This document shows positions 6,638-13,677 of a stretch of 16,461 bases of DNA, piece by piece (positions within the stretch are counted from its first letter, which is position 1; each line of letters starts with the position of its first letter). The stretch comes from JAQBGV01 sp032128395. Lineage in GTDB: Bacteria; Planctomycetota; UBA8108; UBA1146. Below the pieces are notes generated by a model. It made no database searches. It was not told the origin of the DNA and was given only the letters and a program-made list of their open reading frames with translations. The stretch spans positions 1-16,461 of the forward strand of contig JAQBGV010000008.1 of assembly GCA_032128395.1 (NCBI GenBank), read 5' to 3'. The translations under genes and the position numbers were made by a program.

Positions 6638-7948
6638 TCAGGGGCAGGCTGCGCTCGCGGTCGGGCAATCCGCCACTCCGGCGCTCCCGCAGTCGGGGAA
6701 CGGTGGGTGGGGAGGATGCCCCAGCGTGAAGAGATACACCAGGACGCAGATCGGGTCGCCGATATCGATCGTCGCATCGGTGTTGATGTCCCCCTCCGCG
6801 TCGCATCCCGGCGCCGACCCCGACTGGAACAAGTAGGCGAGCAGACCGATCGCGTCCGCGAGGTCGACCGCCCCATCCTCGTTGACGTCGCCGCGGATGT
6901 AGGGGGGGACGTCGGTGGGCACCAGGTTCACGGTTCCGTCGATCAGCCCCTCGGGCACGATCGATGAATCTCCCGGCATGATGATGATCGAGACGGGGGG
7001 AGCGCCGAGATCGTCTCTCCACACGAGCGGCGTCGAGATCGGATCGGGTGCACCGATGAGTCCCGCCGGAACCGTTTCGTAGTCCACGAGCGCCGTCTCC
7101 GTCTCCCCGATGAACTCGAACGAGTCTGCCCCGAGGAAGCTCGCGACGCAGCCGACCGTGACTCCGTCCGGGTAGATTCCCACCGAGAAGAAGCTCGGCC
7201 CATCCCCGCCGTTGACCGCCTGGATCGGTGGAGCGGGGATGACGTCGAGCGCTTGGAGAAAATTCGGATCGTGTCCGACCCCGAACGAGAACCCGGGTGA
7301 ACTCGAAGCGAAGTACTCGCAGGGGTACTGACCGATGGTGAGCGTCGCCGTGAGCTCCGCCAGGCCGGTGAGACGGTCGTACGGAACCATGAGATCCACG
7401 ACTGCGAACTCCCACTCGAAGTGCTCGGTGATGCAGATCGTTCCGCAGTGTGCGATGGGCATCACCGCCTCCACGGTGTTCGTGACCGCGATCGGCACCG
7501 CGGGGGTCCCGAGAGTGCCTGAGAAGCAGATCGTGTGTTCGCCGGAGTCGGCCACCGGATCGACGACGAAGTCGAAGATCGGCACCGAGAACGGCGACGG
7601 GCTCCACCCTGCGCAGGGGCTGGCACAGATCACCGTCTCGACCGTGAAACCATCGGGAAGAAGCTGCACGTCGATGAAATCGGGGGGATTCCCGCCGCTT
7701 GCGGTCAGCAAGAGCGGAGCAGGGTCGACCGAGAGCAGCGTCCCGAGGCTGGGATCGACGGCGACGCCGAAACTCCATCCGAGCAGCGGGTTCACCCCGC
7801 GGCGGATGCTCACGGTCTGTTCGATCAGCTCCCCCGGGAGGAAGCGCTGTCCGCCGTCCGATCCGAGTCGGTAGATCCAGAGGTCCTCGGCCACGGCGGG
7901 GACGGTGATCGTCAGGAGGAGGAGGAGCTGGATCGCGCGCAGCACCAT
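6638..7948 (-). CDS. Secreted protein with duplicated beta-module and C-terminal dockerin pair
   Basis: A 436-residue exported protein. Residues 1-20 are a signal peptide (RAIQLLLLLTITVPAVA, cleavage after AVA). The mature part contains two related beta-rich modules. One (about 45-170) includes GWSFGVAVDPS and FIDVQLLPDGFTVE, and the other (about 195-320) includes GFSFGVGHDPN and FFSVGIYPDGVTVG, so it arose by internal duplication. Residues about 351-411 hold two dockerin-type loops, DVNEDGAVDLAD and DINTDATIDIGD, each followed by a hydrophobic helix. The second loop lacks one usual Gly (NTDAT). The tail is Cys-containing and differs from the other two dockerin proteins. No clear ribosome binding site precedes the ATG, which is unlike its neighbours. 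It converges on the gene ending at 6633, with four bases between the stops. Function is unknown. Confidence 0.78.
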   Translation of the reverse strand: MVLRAIQLLLLLTITVPAVAEDLWIYRLGSDGGQRFLPGELIEQTVSIRRGVNPLLGWSFGVAVDPSLGTLLSVDPAPLLLTASGGNPPDFIDVQLLPDGFTVETVICASPCAGWSPSPFSVPIFDFVVDPVADSGEHTICFSGTLGTPAVPIAVTNTVEAVMPIAHCGTICITEHFEWEFAVVDLMVPYDRLTGLAELTATLTIGQYPCEYFASSSPGFSFGVGHDPNFLQALDVIPAPPIQAVNGGDGPSFFSVGIYPDGVTVGCVASFLGADSFEFIGETETALVDYETVPAGLIGAPDPISTPLVWRDDLGAPPVSIIIMPGDSSIVPEGLIDGTVNLVPTDVPPYIRGDVNEDGAVDLADAIGLLAYLFQSGSAPGCDAEGDINTDATIDIGDPICVLVYLFTLGHPPHPPFPDCGSAGVADCPTASAACP

Positions 7949-8010
7949 AGAAAACTCTATTCATGACGACGGTGAACCGGAGGTTTTCCGACAGCCTCCT
8001 AGGGTACCCC

Positions 8011-8050
8011 CTCCCTCGTGGGGATCCACCCGGAGAGAGCGGCGAGGGAG
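8011..8050 (-). terminator. Inverted repeat after the ole operon, weak terminator candidate
   Basis: CTCCCTCG (8011-8018) is an exact inverted copy of CGAGGGAG (8043-8050), with a 24-base loop. On the minus strand it starts ten bases after the stop of the phosphopantetheinyl transferase, the last gene of the oleBCD operon. The loop is long and no T-run follows, so the call is tentative. Confidence 0.3.
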
Positions 8051-8059
8051 CCCTCTGCT

Positions 8060-8830
8060 TCAGATCGTCGGCAATTCGCCCATTCGAACCGTCGGTGCGG
8101 GTCCCTTCCCCGCGACCGCCGCTGGCAGCTCGAGCCCCGGGACTTCCGCGAGCCACCAAGTGTGCGCCAGTACCCCGGGTTGGCGGACTTCGCGCAGCGC
8201 GAGCGGTCGATCGGGGTCGACCTCCACATCGAAACTCGCGAGGGGGGTGGCGAGTCCGCTCCCGCGCGCTTTCAGGAACGCTTCCTTCGCGGTCCAGGTC
8301 CGGAAGAACGCCGCTTTCCGACGATCGGGAGGGAGTGCGCGGAACGCGGTGCCCTCCGCCCTACTGAAGTAGCGATCGACGAGGGCATCCCAGTCGGTCT
8401 CATCGCGAGGAGTCTCGATGTCGACCCCGACCGGGCCACTCTCCACCATCGCGAGAAGCCACCAATTCCCGGAGTGGGACAGATTGAAGTCGAGTCGCGG
8501 GGCGTCCTCCGGTTCGACGAGGAACGGCTTGCCGTGCTCGCCGATGCCGAGCTGGACATCCGAGCCGGGGCGCTCGAGAGCGCTCCCCAGTGCACTCCGC
8601 AGGAATCCCCTCGAGACGATGGAGAGGCGGCGCAGCTCTTCGGTGACCTTCCGTCCGGCGAGATATCGTTCGGCGGGGGAGAGGAGTCCCTCGCAGGCGG
8701 CGACGACCGACTCGGCGGGATCGAGGCGTGCACTGTAGAGGTGGACCTCACCCGCCGGCGGCGGAGCCTGCGGCAGCTCTTCGAGGGGCCCCCTCTCGAA
8801 GGGCTCGTGAGGGTGGTCGCGCCTGGTCAT
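8060..8830 (-). CDS. Sfp-type 4'-phosphopantetheinyl transferase (possible PfaE)
   Basis: This enzyme transfers the phosphopantetheine arm of coenzyme A to a serine of acyl or peptidyl carrier proteins. The 256-residue length fits the Sfp class. Family motifs appear in order: GKPFL (100-104), FNLSHSGNWW (115-124), GVDIE (135-139, with Mg-binding D137 and E139) and FRTWTAKEAFLKARG (176-190, with E183 and K187). The ATG at 8830 overlaps the oleD stop as ATGA and has a perfect AAGGAG four bases upstream; an upstream in-frame ATG at 8875 lies inside oleD and is unlikely. Being the last gene of the ole operon, it probably activates the tandem carrier domains of the PUFA synthase whose end is at the right of the window, the role PfaE plays elsewhere. 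The Ole enzymes themselves need no such arm. A more general role in the cell is also possible. Confidence 0.92.
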   Translation of the reverse strand: MTRRDHPHEPFERGPLEELPQAPPPAGEVHLYSARLDPAESVVAACEGLLSPAERYLAGRKVTEELRRLSIVSRGFLRSALGSALERPGSDVQLGIGEHGKPFLVEPEDAPRLDFNLSHSGNWWLLAMVESGPVGVDIETPRDETDWDALVDRYFSRAEGTAFRALPPDRRKAAFFRTWTAKEAFLKARGSGLATPLASFDVEVDPDRPLALREVRQPGVLAHTWWLAEVPGLELPAAVAGKGPAPTVRMGELPTI

Positions 8831-9843
8831 CGCACTCCTTCCCTGCTCGTAGCCGGTGCTTTCGCGAGCGAACACCGCAGCCGCTCGATCCCCTCATCGA
8901 TCGAGACGCGGGGTTGGTATTCGAAGTCACGGCGGGCAGCGGTGATGTCGAACCAGTGATCGGTCGAGAGCTGACGGGCGACGAATTGCGTGATCGCGGG
9001 CTCCCGGCGGGCGCCGAGGACTCGATAGACACCCTCGAGGAGCGCTCCGACGGTCGCGGCGAGCGGAGCGGGGACGCGGCGGATCGCGGGCGGAAGTCCC
9101 GCTGCGTCGAGCAGTCGCCCGAGGATCACCCCGATCGGCAACGGCTCTTCGTTGGAGATGAAGTACGCCTTCCCCGAGATCGGACCACCCGGTTCCAGCC
9201 GCGCTCCTGCGAGGATATGGGCCTCGACCGCGTTGTCGATGTAGGTCGTGTCCACCCGGGACTCTCCCGAGCCGACGAGGCGCAGCTTCCCCCGCCGCGC
9301 CCGTTCGACGAGCCGGGGGAGAAAGTGCGGATCCCCCGGCCCCCAGACGAGGTGGGGGCGGAGCGACACCGTCGCGAGGGTCTCGTCGGCGGCCGCGCGA
9401 ATCCGCCGTTCGGCGATCGCCTTCGTGCGCGGGTAGTCCGCGAGGAACCGCGCGGGATACGGGGCCGTCTCGTCGATCCCTCGTTGGTCGCGGCCGTCGA
9501 ACGTCACGCTGGGGGAACTGGTGAAGACCAATCGGGAGATCCCGTGGGTACGACACGCCTCGATCACGTGGTCGGTCCCGAGGACATTCGTCCGCTCGTA
9601 GCTCTTTCGCGGTCCCCACACCCCGGCGAGCGCCGCGACGTGGAAGACGATCGTGCACCCGGCCGCCGCGGCGAGCACGGCGTCGCGGTCGGCGAGATCG
9701 CCACGGACCGATTCGATCCCGGACTCGCGCAGCTCCGCGTGCTCCCCGCGCGAGAAGCTCCGGACCTCGTGACCGGCGGCGACGAGGGAGCGGGCGATCC
9801 CTCCCCCGATGAAGCCACCTCCGCCGGTGACGAGTGCCCTCAT
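8827..9843 (-). CDS. oleD: OleD, 2-alkyl-3-oxoalkanoate reductase
   Basis: OleD reduces the 2-alkyl-3-ketoacid made by OleA to a 2-alkyl-3-hydroxyacid using NADPH, the second step of long-chain olefin synthesis. It is an extended short-chain dehydrogenase of 338 residues. The N-terminus holds the dinucleotide-binding TGGGGFIGGGIA (6-17), FHVAALAGVWG (67-77) is the typical beta-4 region, S109/S110 lie in the catalytic serine segment FTSSPSV, and YPRTK supplies Y137 and K141. The start is ATG at 9843, which overlaps the oleC stop as ATGA; a longer in-frame start at 9882 would lie inside oleC and place 13 Gly- and Ser-rich residues before the Rossmann fold. From the protein alone it could be any 3-beta-HSD-like epimerase/dehydrogenase. 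Its place between oleC and the PPTase makes OleD the best call. Confidence 0.9.
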   Translation of the reverse strand: MRALVTGGGGFIGGGIARSLVAAGHEVRSFSRGEHAELRESGIESVRGDLADRDAVLAAAAGCTIVFHVAALAGVWGPRKSYERTNVLGTDHVIEACRTHGISRLVFTSSPSVTFDGRDQRGIDETAPYPARFLADYPRTKAIAERRIRAAADETLATVSLRPHLVWGPGDPHFLPRLVERARRGKLRLVGSGESRVDTTYIDNAVEAHILAGARLEPGGPISGKAYFISNEEPLPIGVILGRLLDAAGLPPAIRRVPAPLAATVGALLEGVYRVLGARREPAITQFVARQLSTDHWFDITAARRDFEYQPRVSIDEGIERLRCSLAKAPATSREGVR

Positions 9844-11591
9844 CTCATCCCGCTCCCAGCGCGAGCTGCCCCCCCCGCCCACACCGCGAGCTGTTCCCGA
9901 AAGATCTTCGCGTTATGGCGGACGTCGACGGGGAACTCCGGGTGAACGAGAAAGGTCTCGATGTCGATGGTGTGTTCGTACGTCGCGCCGAGTTCACGGA
10001 GCTCCCTGAGGAGGTCCGCGCGAGCAGGAGAGGCACCGGACTCGAGTTCGACGCAGAGGATGGGCCGCTGGTGCCCCCGCGGACCGACTCCGACCAGCGC
10101 GGACCGCGCGACGTGGGGGTGCTCGTCGAACACCCCTTCGACCGGGCTCGTGTCGATGGGGCCCCACGGTGTCGTCACGCGGTGCGCCTTCCGTCCCTGG
10201 AACCAGAGGTGCCCCTCGGCGTCGAAGTAGCCGAGATCTCCCATCCGATGCCAGATGCGGTCGCCGTCGCGGATCTTCGCGAGTGCGTCCGCCTCGGGGC
10301 GCGCGAAGTAGCTCCGGGAGACGACCGGCCCCTGAACGCAGATCTCCCCGACTTTTCCCATGGGCAGTGGCAGGTCGGTACTCCACTCGGGGATCGGCGA
10401 ATCACCGACCGCGATCACCACGACCTCGATCCCCGGGACGGGAAGTCCGACGCAGACCCCGGCCCCCACCCGAGTGCGTTCCGCCGTGCGCCCGAGGATC
10501 TCATCGCTGCCGGTGCTAGTCACGGGGAGTGCTTCGGTCGCGCCGTACGGCGTGTGCACCTCGACTCCGGAGCGGAGCATCTTCTGGATCCGAGCGATCT
10601 CCTTCGCAGGCACCGGCGCGCCGGCGCTCAGGATGCGTTCGAGAGAGGGAAGTCGACGTCCCGTGCTCTCGCCGTGCCTGGCGAGGAGCCGGAGGAGCGC
10701 GGGGGAGGCGAACAGGTTGCGCACCGCGAAGCGATCGATCGCGTCGAGGATCGGTCCGGGGTCGCTGCTGCCGGGGCGGCTGAAGTTCATCTCGGGGATG
10801 ACTGCGGTCATCCCGAGCGCGGCATCGAAGAGCGCGAAGAGCGGGAAGGTCGGGAGATCGACATCCCCCTCCTCGATTCGGTAGAGCGTGCGCAGGAGTT
10901 CGACCTGGGCGAGAAAGATCTGGTGGTGGTAGACCGCACCCTTCGGCGCGCCGGTGCTCCCCGAGGTGAACAGGATCGCCGCGGTCTCATCGGCGCGGGT
11001 GCGAGGAGCCGAGTACTGGACCTTCGGCTCGGCGAGGCGACGGATCCGCTCGAGGGTCGGTCCACGCCACGGTCCCTTGCGGCCGACCGTCACCCGGAGT
11101 CGCACCGTCCGCCATGCCCAACGAAGGATGACCCGTGCAGCGTGCGCCTTCGGGATTCCGATGAATGCCTCGGGAGCGGCCTCAGCCAGGCAACGCTTGA
11201 GATGCGCCCGAGCGAGTCCGGGATCGACCAGGACCGGGACTGCACCGATCCGCAGCAGCGCGAAGGTGAGGGCGAAGAAATCGCAGCTGGGAGGGACCAT
11301 CACGACGGTGCGCATCCCGCGCTCGAATCCGATGCGGGTCAGGCCGTGGCAGAGCCGGTCGACATCTTCGTCGAGCTCGCGAAAGGTCATCGTCTTGTAG
11401 AGGACCTCGCCGCTCGGTTCCTTTCCGATCGGTTCGCGCACCGCCGGCGCTCCCCCGCGTCTCGACGCCATCTCGCGGAGGGAGTCGGCGATGTTCGCAT
11501 CGGGGACCCGCTTCTCGGAGCCGTGCTCCACCTGAGGTCGATCGAGACCCCAGTACATGCGAGGAGAGGCGCCGACCGGCGATTCGCTCAT
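9840..11591 (-). CDS. oleC: OleC, beta-lactone synthetase (acyl-adenylate-forming family)
   Basis: OleC uses ATP to activate the 2-alkyl-3-hydroxyacid from OleD and closes it to a beta-lactone, the third step in head-to-head olefin synthesis. The 583-residue protein belongs to the ANL superfamily. Signatures are the ATP loop LFTSGSTGAPKG (207-218), YGATE (349-353), GDLGYFDAEGHLWFQGR (451-467, with the ribose-binding Asp) and a C-terminal lysine in RHNAKIF (K562). The ATG at 11591 overlaps the oleB stop as ATGA and has GGAGG seven bases upstream. The end overlaps oleD by ATGA too. It would be annotated as a fatty acyl-CoA ligase from similarity alone. Gene order, with OleB and OleD tightly coupled on either side, supports OleC. 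Confidence 0.94.
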   Translation of the reverse strand: MSESPVGASPRMYWGLDRPQVEHGSEKRVPDANIADSLREMASRRGGAPAVREPIGKEPSGEVLYKTMTFRELDEDVDRLCHGLTRIGFERGMRTVVMVPPSCDFFALTFALLRIGAVPVLVDPGLARAHLKRCLAEAAPEAFIGIPKAHAARVILRWAWRTVRLRVTVGRKGPWRGPTLERIRRLAEPKVQYSAPRTRADETAAILFTSGSTGAPKGAVYHHQIFLAQVELLRTLYRIEEGDVDLPTFPLFALFDAALGMTAVIPEMNFSRPGSSDPGPILDAIDRFAVRNLFASPALLRLLARHGESTGRRLPSLERILSAGAPVPAKEIARIQKMLRSGVEVHTPYGATEALPVTSTGSDEILGRTAERTRVGAGVCVGLPVPGIEVVVIAVGDSPIPEWSTDLPLPMGKVGEICVQGPVVSRSYFARPEADALAKIRDGDRIWHRMGDLGYFDAEGHLWFQGRKAHRVTTPWGPIDTSPVEGVFDEHPHVARSALVGVGPRGHQRPILCVELESGASPARADLLRELRELGATYEHTIDIETFLVHPEFPVDVRHNAKIFREQLAVWAGGAARAGSGMR

Positions 11592-12523
11592 GAGTGGACC
11601 TCCAGTGCCCCGGGCCGCAGCGCCGCCGGTTCTTCACCGAGAAACCGTTCGATGCACGGGCGGAGAGCATCATACGCGTCCTCGAGGATGTAATGACCCC
11701 CTCGTGGAAAGACGTGCGCTTCGAGGTCGGGAAATCGCCGCTGCCACGAGAGTCTGAATGCGCGATCGAACACCGGGTCGCGCTCGCCCCAGAAGAGCTG
11801 GATCGGGATCTCGTCTAGCCTCGAGAGGCGTCGCTCCAGCTCGTGGATCGTCGCCCAGGAGGGATCCTCGGGCCGTCGCGGGATGTCCTCGACGAACCGG
11901 AGTACCGCTCGCCGAGTCTCCCAGGAGTGGTACGGGGCGAGGTACCCCGCGCGCACCTCCGGCGGCATCCGCGTCATCCGACAACCGATCCGCGCCGTGC
12001 CTCGACAGAAGAGATTGAGACCGCGGACCAGCAGCGGACCGAGAGGTGTGTGCCGTACCCACCAGAGAGCCCGCGGGAACCGCTTCCCCGGCGGGAGACC
12101 GAACGCGCTGGTGTTCAACAGCACGATGCGCCGGTAGCGCTCCGGGTGCCGCACCGCCACCCCGCACCCGATCGCACCTCCCCAGTCGTGTACCACGAGT
12201 GAGATGCGGGAGGTCACACCGAGTTTCTCGAGAAGCGCGTCGAGGTCATCGATCCGCCGCTCGAGGGTGTAGGGATAGCGGGCATCATCCGGCTTCTCGG
12301 AGAGCCCGCAGCCGATGTGGTCCGGGACGATCACGCGAAATCGGTGTCGAAGGTCGGCGGCGAGGCGTCGGTAGTAGAAGGACCAGGTCGGATTGCCGTG
12401 GACCATGACGACGGGGTCGCCGCTCCCACTGTCGATGACGTGCATCGCGTGGCCACCGATGCGGTGCATCGTCCCGGTGAAGGGGTAGAGGGAAGCGTCG
12501 AGATGATGTTCAGGCGATGGCAT
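11588..12523 (-). CDS. oleB: OleB, beta-lactone decarboxylase (haloalkane-dehalogenase-like hydrolase)
   Basis: OleB removes CO2 from the beta-lactone made by OleC, giving the final cis-olefin. The 311-residue protein is an alpha/beta hydrolase of the haloalkane dehalogenase type. It shows HGNPTW (42-47, oxyanion region with N44), the nucleophile motif VVHDWGG with D113 replacing the usual serine, GERDPVFD (about 246-253, candidate acid D249) and the catalytic histidine in RGGHYILED (H277). I chose ATG at 12523, since MPSPEHHLDASLYPF is a plausible N-terminus. The longer in-frame start at 12565 is a TTG without a ribosome binding site and would overlap the start of the divergent UPF0178 gene region. 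The upstream G-rich GGGGG is only a weak binding site. A plain haloalkane dehalogenase is the alternative, but the oleC overlap argues against it. Confidence 0.92.
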   Translation of the reverse strand: MPSPEHHLDASLYPFTGTMHRIGGHAMHVIDSGSGDPVVMVHGNPTWSFYYRRLAADLRHRFRVIVPDHIGCGLSEKPDDARYPYTLERRIDDLDALLEKLGVTSRISLVVHDWGGAIGCGVAVRHPERYRRIVLLNTSAFGLPPGKRFPRALWWVRHTPLGPLLVRGLNLFCRGTARIGCRMTRMPPEVRAGYLAPYHSWETRRAVLRFVEDIPRRPEDPSWATIHELERRLSRLDEIPIQLFWGERDPVFDRAFRLSWQRRFPDLEAHVFPRGGHYILEDAYDALRPCIERFLGEEPAALRPGALEVHS

Positions 12524-12594
12524 ACTCGTCCCCCGGGGGCGGGGATCATCCCGGTCCGGCGGCAAGGGGTCCAGAGATTCGAGAGGTCTTCCCG
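12524..12594. promoter_or_regulatory. Divergent promoter region for oleBCD and UPF0178 gene
   Basis: This 71-bp spacer lies between two divergent start codons, so it must hold promoters for both directions unless oleBCD is expressed only from upstream. It is too GC-rich for me to identify -35/-10 boxes. A perfect palindrome, CCCCCGGGGG (12530-12539), lies seven bases before the oleB ATG and overlaps its ribosome binding region. Whether it acts as an operator or an mRNA hairpin over the start is not known. Confidence 0.4.
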
Positions 12595-13068
12595 GTGCTC
12601 GAGATCTATGTCGATGCCGACGCCTGCCCCGTCAAGGATGAGATCTACAAGGTCGCCGAGCGCTACGAGCTGAATGTCGTGCTCGTCGCGGCGAAGACGA
12701 TGCGCCACCCCCGGAAGAAGTGGATCCGTCTCGTCGAGGCCGGAATCGGCTTCGATGCGGCGGACGACTGGATCGTCGAGACGGTCGAATGGGGAGATAT
12801 CGTCGTCACGACCGACATCCCCCTCGCCGCGCGTTGCCTCGAAAAGGGGGCGTGGGCACTCTCGCCGAAGGGGAAGATCTTCGACGAGGATACGATGGGC
12901 CCGACCCTCGGGACCCGTGAATTGATGACCCATCTCCGGGACATGGGGAGGATGACCCCGGGGCCGGCGCCGTTCACGGTGCGGGACCACTCCCGATTTC
13001 TCGAACGGCTCGACCGGGTGGTCCACCAGATCCGAAAGGCGGAGCGAGGGGGGGGGAGGGGGCCGTGA
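12595..13068 (+). CDS. yaiI: UPF0178 (YaiI/YqxD, DUF188) family protein
   Basis: A 157-residue cytoplasmic protein of the UPF0178 family, whose biochemical function is not established; the fold is thought to be PIN/NYN-nuclease-like. The family start pattern (I/W)(Y/V)VDADACPVKDEI is present at residues 3-16. Further family features are the DDWIVE segment, the metal-site-like TTDIPLAARCLEKGAWALSP (about 74-93) and GKIFDED. The start is GTG at 12595, because GAGAGG lies eight bases upstream and it gives the usual family N-terminus; a longer frame starting at 12517 would run antisense into oleB. The last residues (RGGGRGP) come from a G-rich tract and are not conserved family sequence. It is transcribed against the ole genes that flank it, so a role in that pathway is unlikely. 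Confidence 0.9.
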   Translation: MLEIYVDADACPVKDEIYKVAERYELNVVLVAAKTMRHPRKKWIRLVEAGIGFDAADDWIVETVEWGDIVVTTDIPLAARCLEKGAWALSPKGKIFDEDTMGPTLGTRELMTHLRDMGRMTPGPAPFTVRDHSRFLERLDRVVHQIRKAERGGGRGP

Positions 13069-13086
13069 GTCCCGCGATCCTCGCAC

Positions 13087-13105
13087 GGAGCGATACGGTC
13101 GCTCC
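13087..13105. terminator. Hairpin between convergent genes, candidate bidirectional terminator
   Basis: GGAGCGA (13087-13093) and TCGCTCC (13099-13105) form a perfect 7-bp stem with a 5-base loop (TACGG). It lies 19 bases after the UPF0178 stop on plus and about 60 bases after the TerB-like stop on minus, the position expected of a shared terminator. On the plus strand only a short CCTTTG follows, and there is no T-run on minus. Confidence 0.5.
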
Positions 13106-13166
13106 CGCCGGTTCCTTTGCCGAAGAGTTTCGATCCACTCCTGAAATCGGGGATCGCTCTCGTCCG

Positions 13167-13496
13167 CTACTTCCCCAGGATCCGCCGAAACACCTCCAAC
13201 TGCTCCGCTTCGTCCTCGTTGATCTCCCCATCCGCACGGATCACCTCTTCGGCCGCGCGCAGGAACACCGCGCGATGCTCTTCGGGGATCAGCTGCGGGT
13301 CGATCTCCTCGGCATCGGGTGGAGTGACGAGCCACCCGAGTACGTGCTCTCGTTCTTCGACGGGGATGTGAAGGCGCTTCATCACCTGGCGCACTTTCTC
13401 CCACTCCTCCGGCTGTACTTCGAGGTCCGCCCAGGCGAACGCACAGATGAACTCGAGCAGCTGCAGGCGCTGTTTCTGGTTCATGTCCTTGAGCAT
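13167..13496 (-). CDS. Small TerB-like (tellurite-resistance TerB/DjlA N-domain) protein
   Basis: A 109-residue, acidic, all-helical cytoplasmic protein. It has the pattern of TerB-family domains: a first helical half, QRLQLLEFICAFAWADLEV with the acidic segment QPEEWEKV, and a second half ending in EEVIRADGEINEDEAEQLEV, the ADGEI(N)xxE signature that typically binds metal. At 109 residues it is slightly shorter than most members. The ATG at 13496 has GGGAGG eight bases upstream; an in-frame Met four codons later is possible. Its stop converges on the UPF0178 gene. It lies between oleA and oleB on the same strand as the ole genes, but nothing known connects TerB domains to hydrocarbon synthesis. 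Function is unassigned, and family assignment rests on the motif pattern only. Confidence 0.65.
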   Translation of the reverse strand: MLKDMNQKQRLQLLEFICAFAWADLEVQPEEWEKVRQVMKRLHIPVEEREHVLGWLVTPPDAEEIDPQLIPEEHRAVFLRAAEEVIRADGEINEDEAEQLEVFRRILGK

Positions 13497-13677
13497 GGAA
13501 GGTCCTCCCTGGGTCTATCGCCGTCGATATCATGTCGGAGACGGTCTCAGAAGTGAACCGGGTTCGTTCACCCCAGGGCGGTGCTTGCGACTGATTCTCT
13601 GCGGATGGGGGGCGTCCGAGTACCGGCTACCGTCCGCGACAGGCATCACCTTCGGCGAGCCAGTCCCAGCGTCGGTA
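13497..13677. other. Spacer between oleA and TerB-like gene, carrying the repeat
   Basis: A 181-bp stretch between two same-strand genes. It holds the ribosome binding site of the TerB-like gene at its left end and copy 2 of the hairpin repeat at its right end. Nothing else recognisable is seen, and no promoter could be identified. Confidence 0.55.
13614..13668 (-). repeat. Dispersed 3'-end hairpin repeat, copy 2
   Basis: Second copy of the element at 197-250, in the same orientation. Bases 13638-13668 are identical to 220-250. It begins nine bases after the oleA stop codon on the minus strand. The hairpin is retained but shorter: GACTGGC pairs with GCCTGTC with one T-T mismatch, with the same CGCC-GAA-GGTG inner hairpin. 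The G-to-C change at 13637 weakens the base of the stem relative to copy 1. It may end the pfa-oleA transcript before the TerB-like gene. Confidence 0.75.

Noticed and set aside
9834..11693. 619-residue plus-strand frame opposite oleC
   Set aside because: The minus strand encodes a full adenylate-forming enzyme; the plus frame has no recognisable feature.
11588..12523. Calling this gene a haloalkane dehalogenase
   Set aside because: The Asp nucleophile fits both, but the ATGA overlap with oleC and the linked oleD and oleA fit OleB.
13048..13062. G9-A-G5 tract at the end of the UPF0178 gene as a quadruplex or phase switch
   Set aside because: It lies in the last codons, so slippage would change only the tail; too few separate G runs for a convincing quadruplex call.
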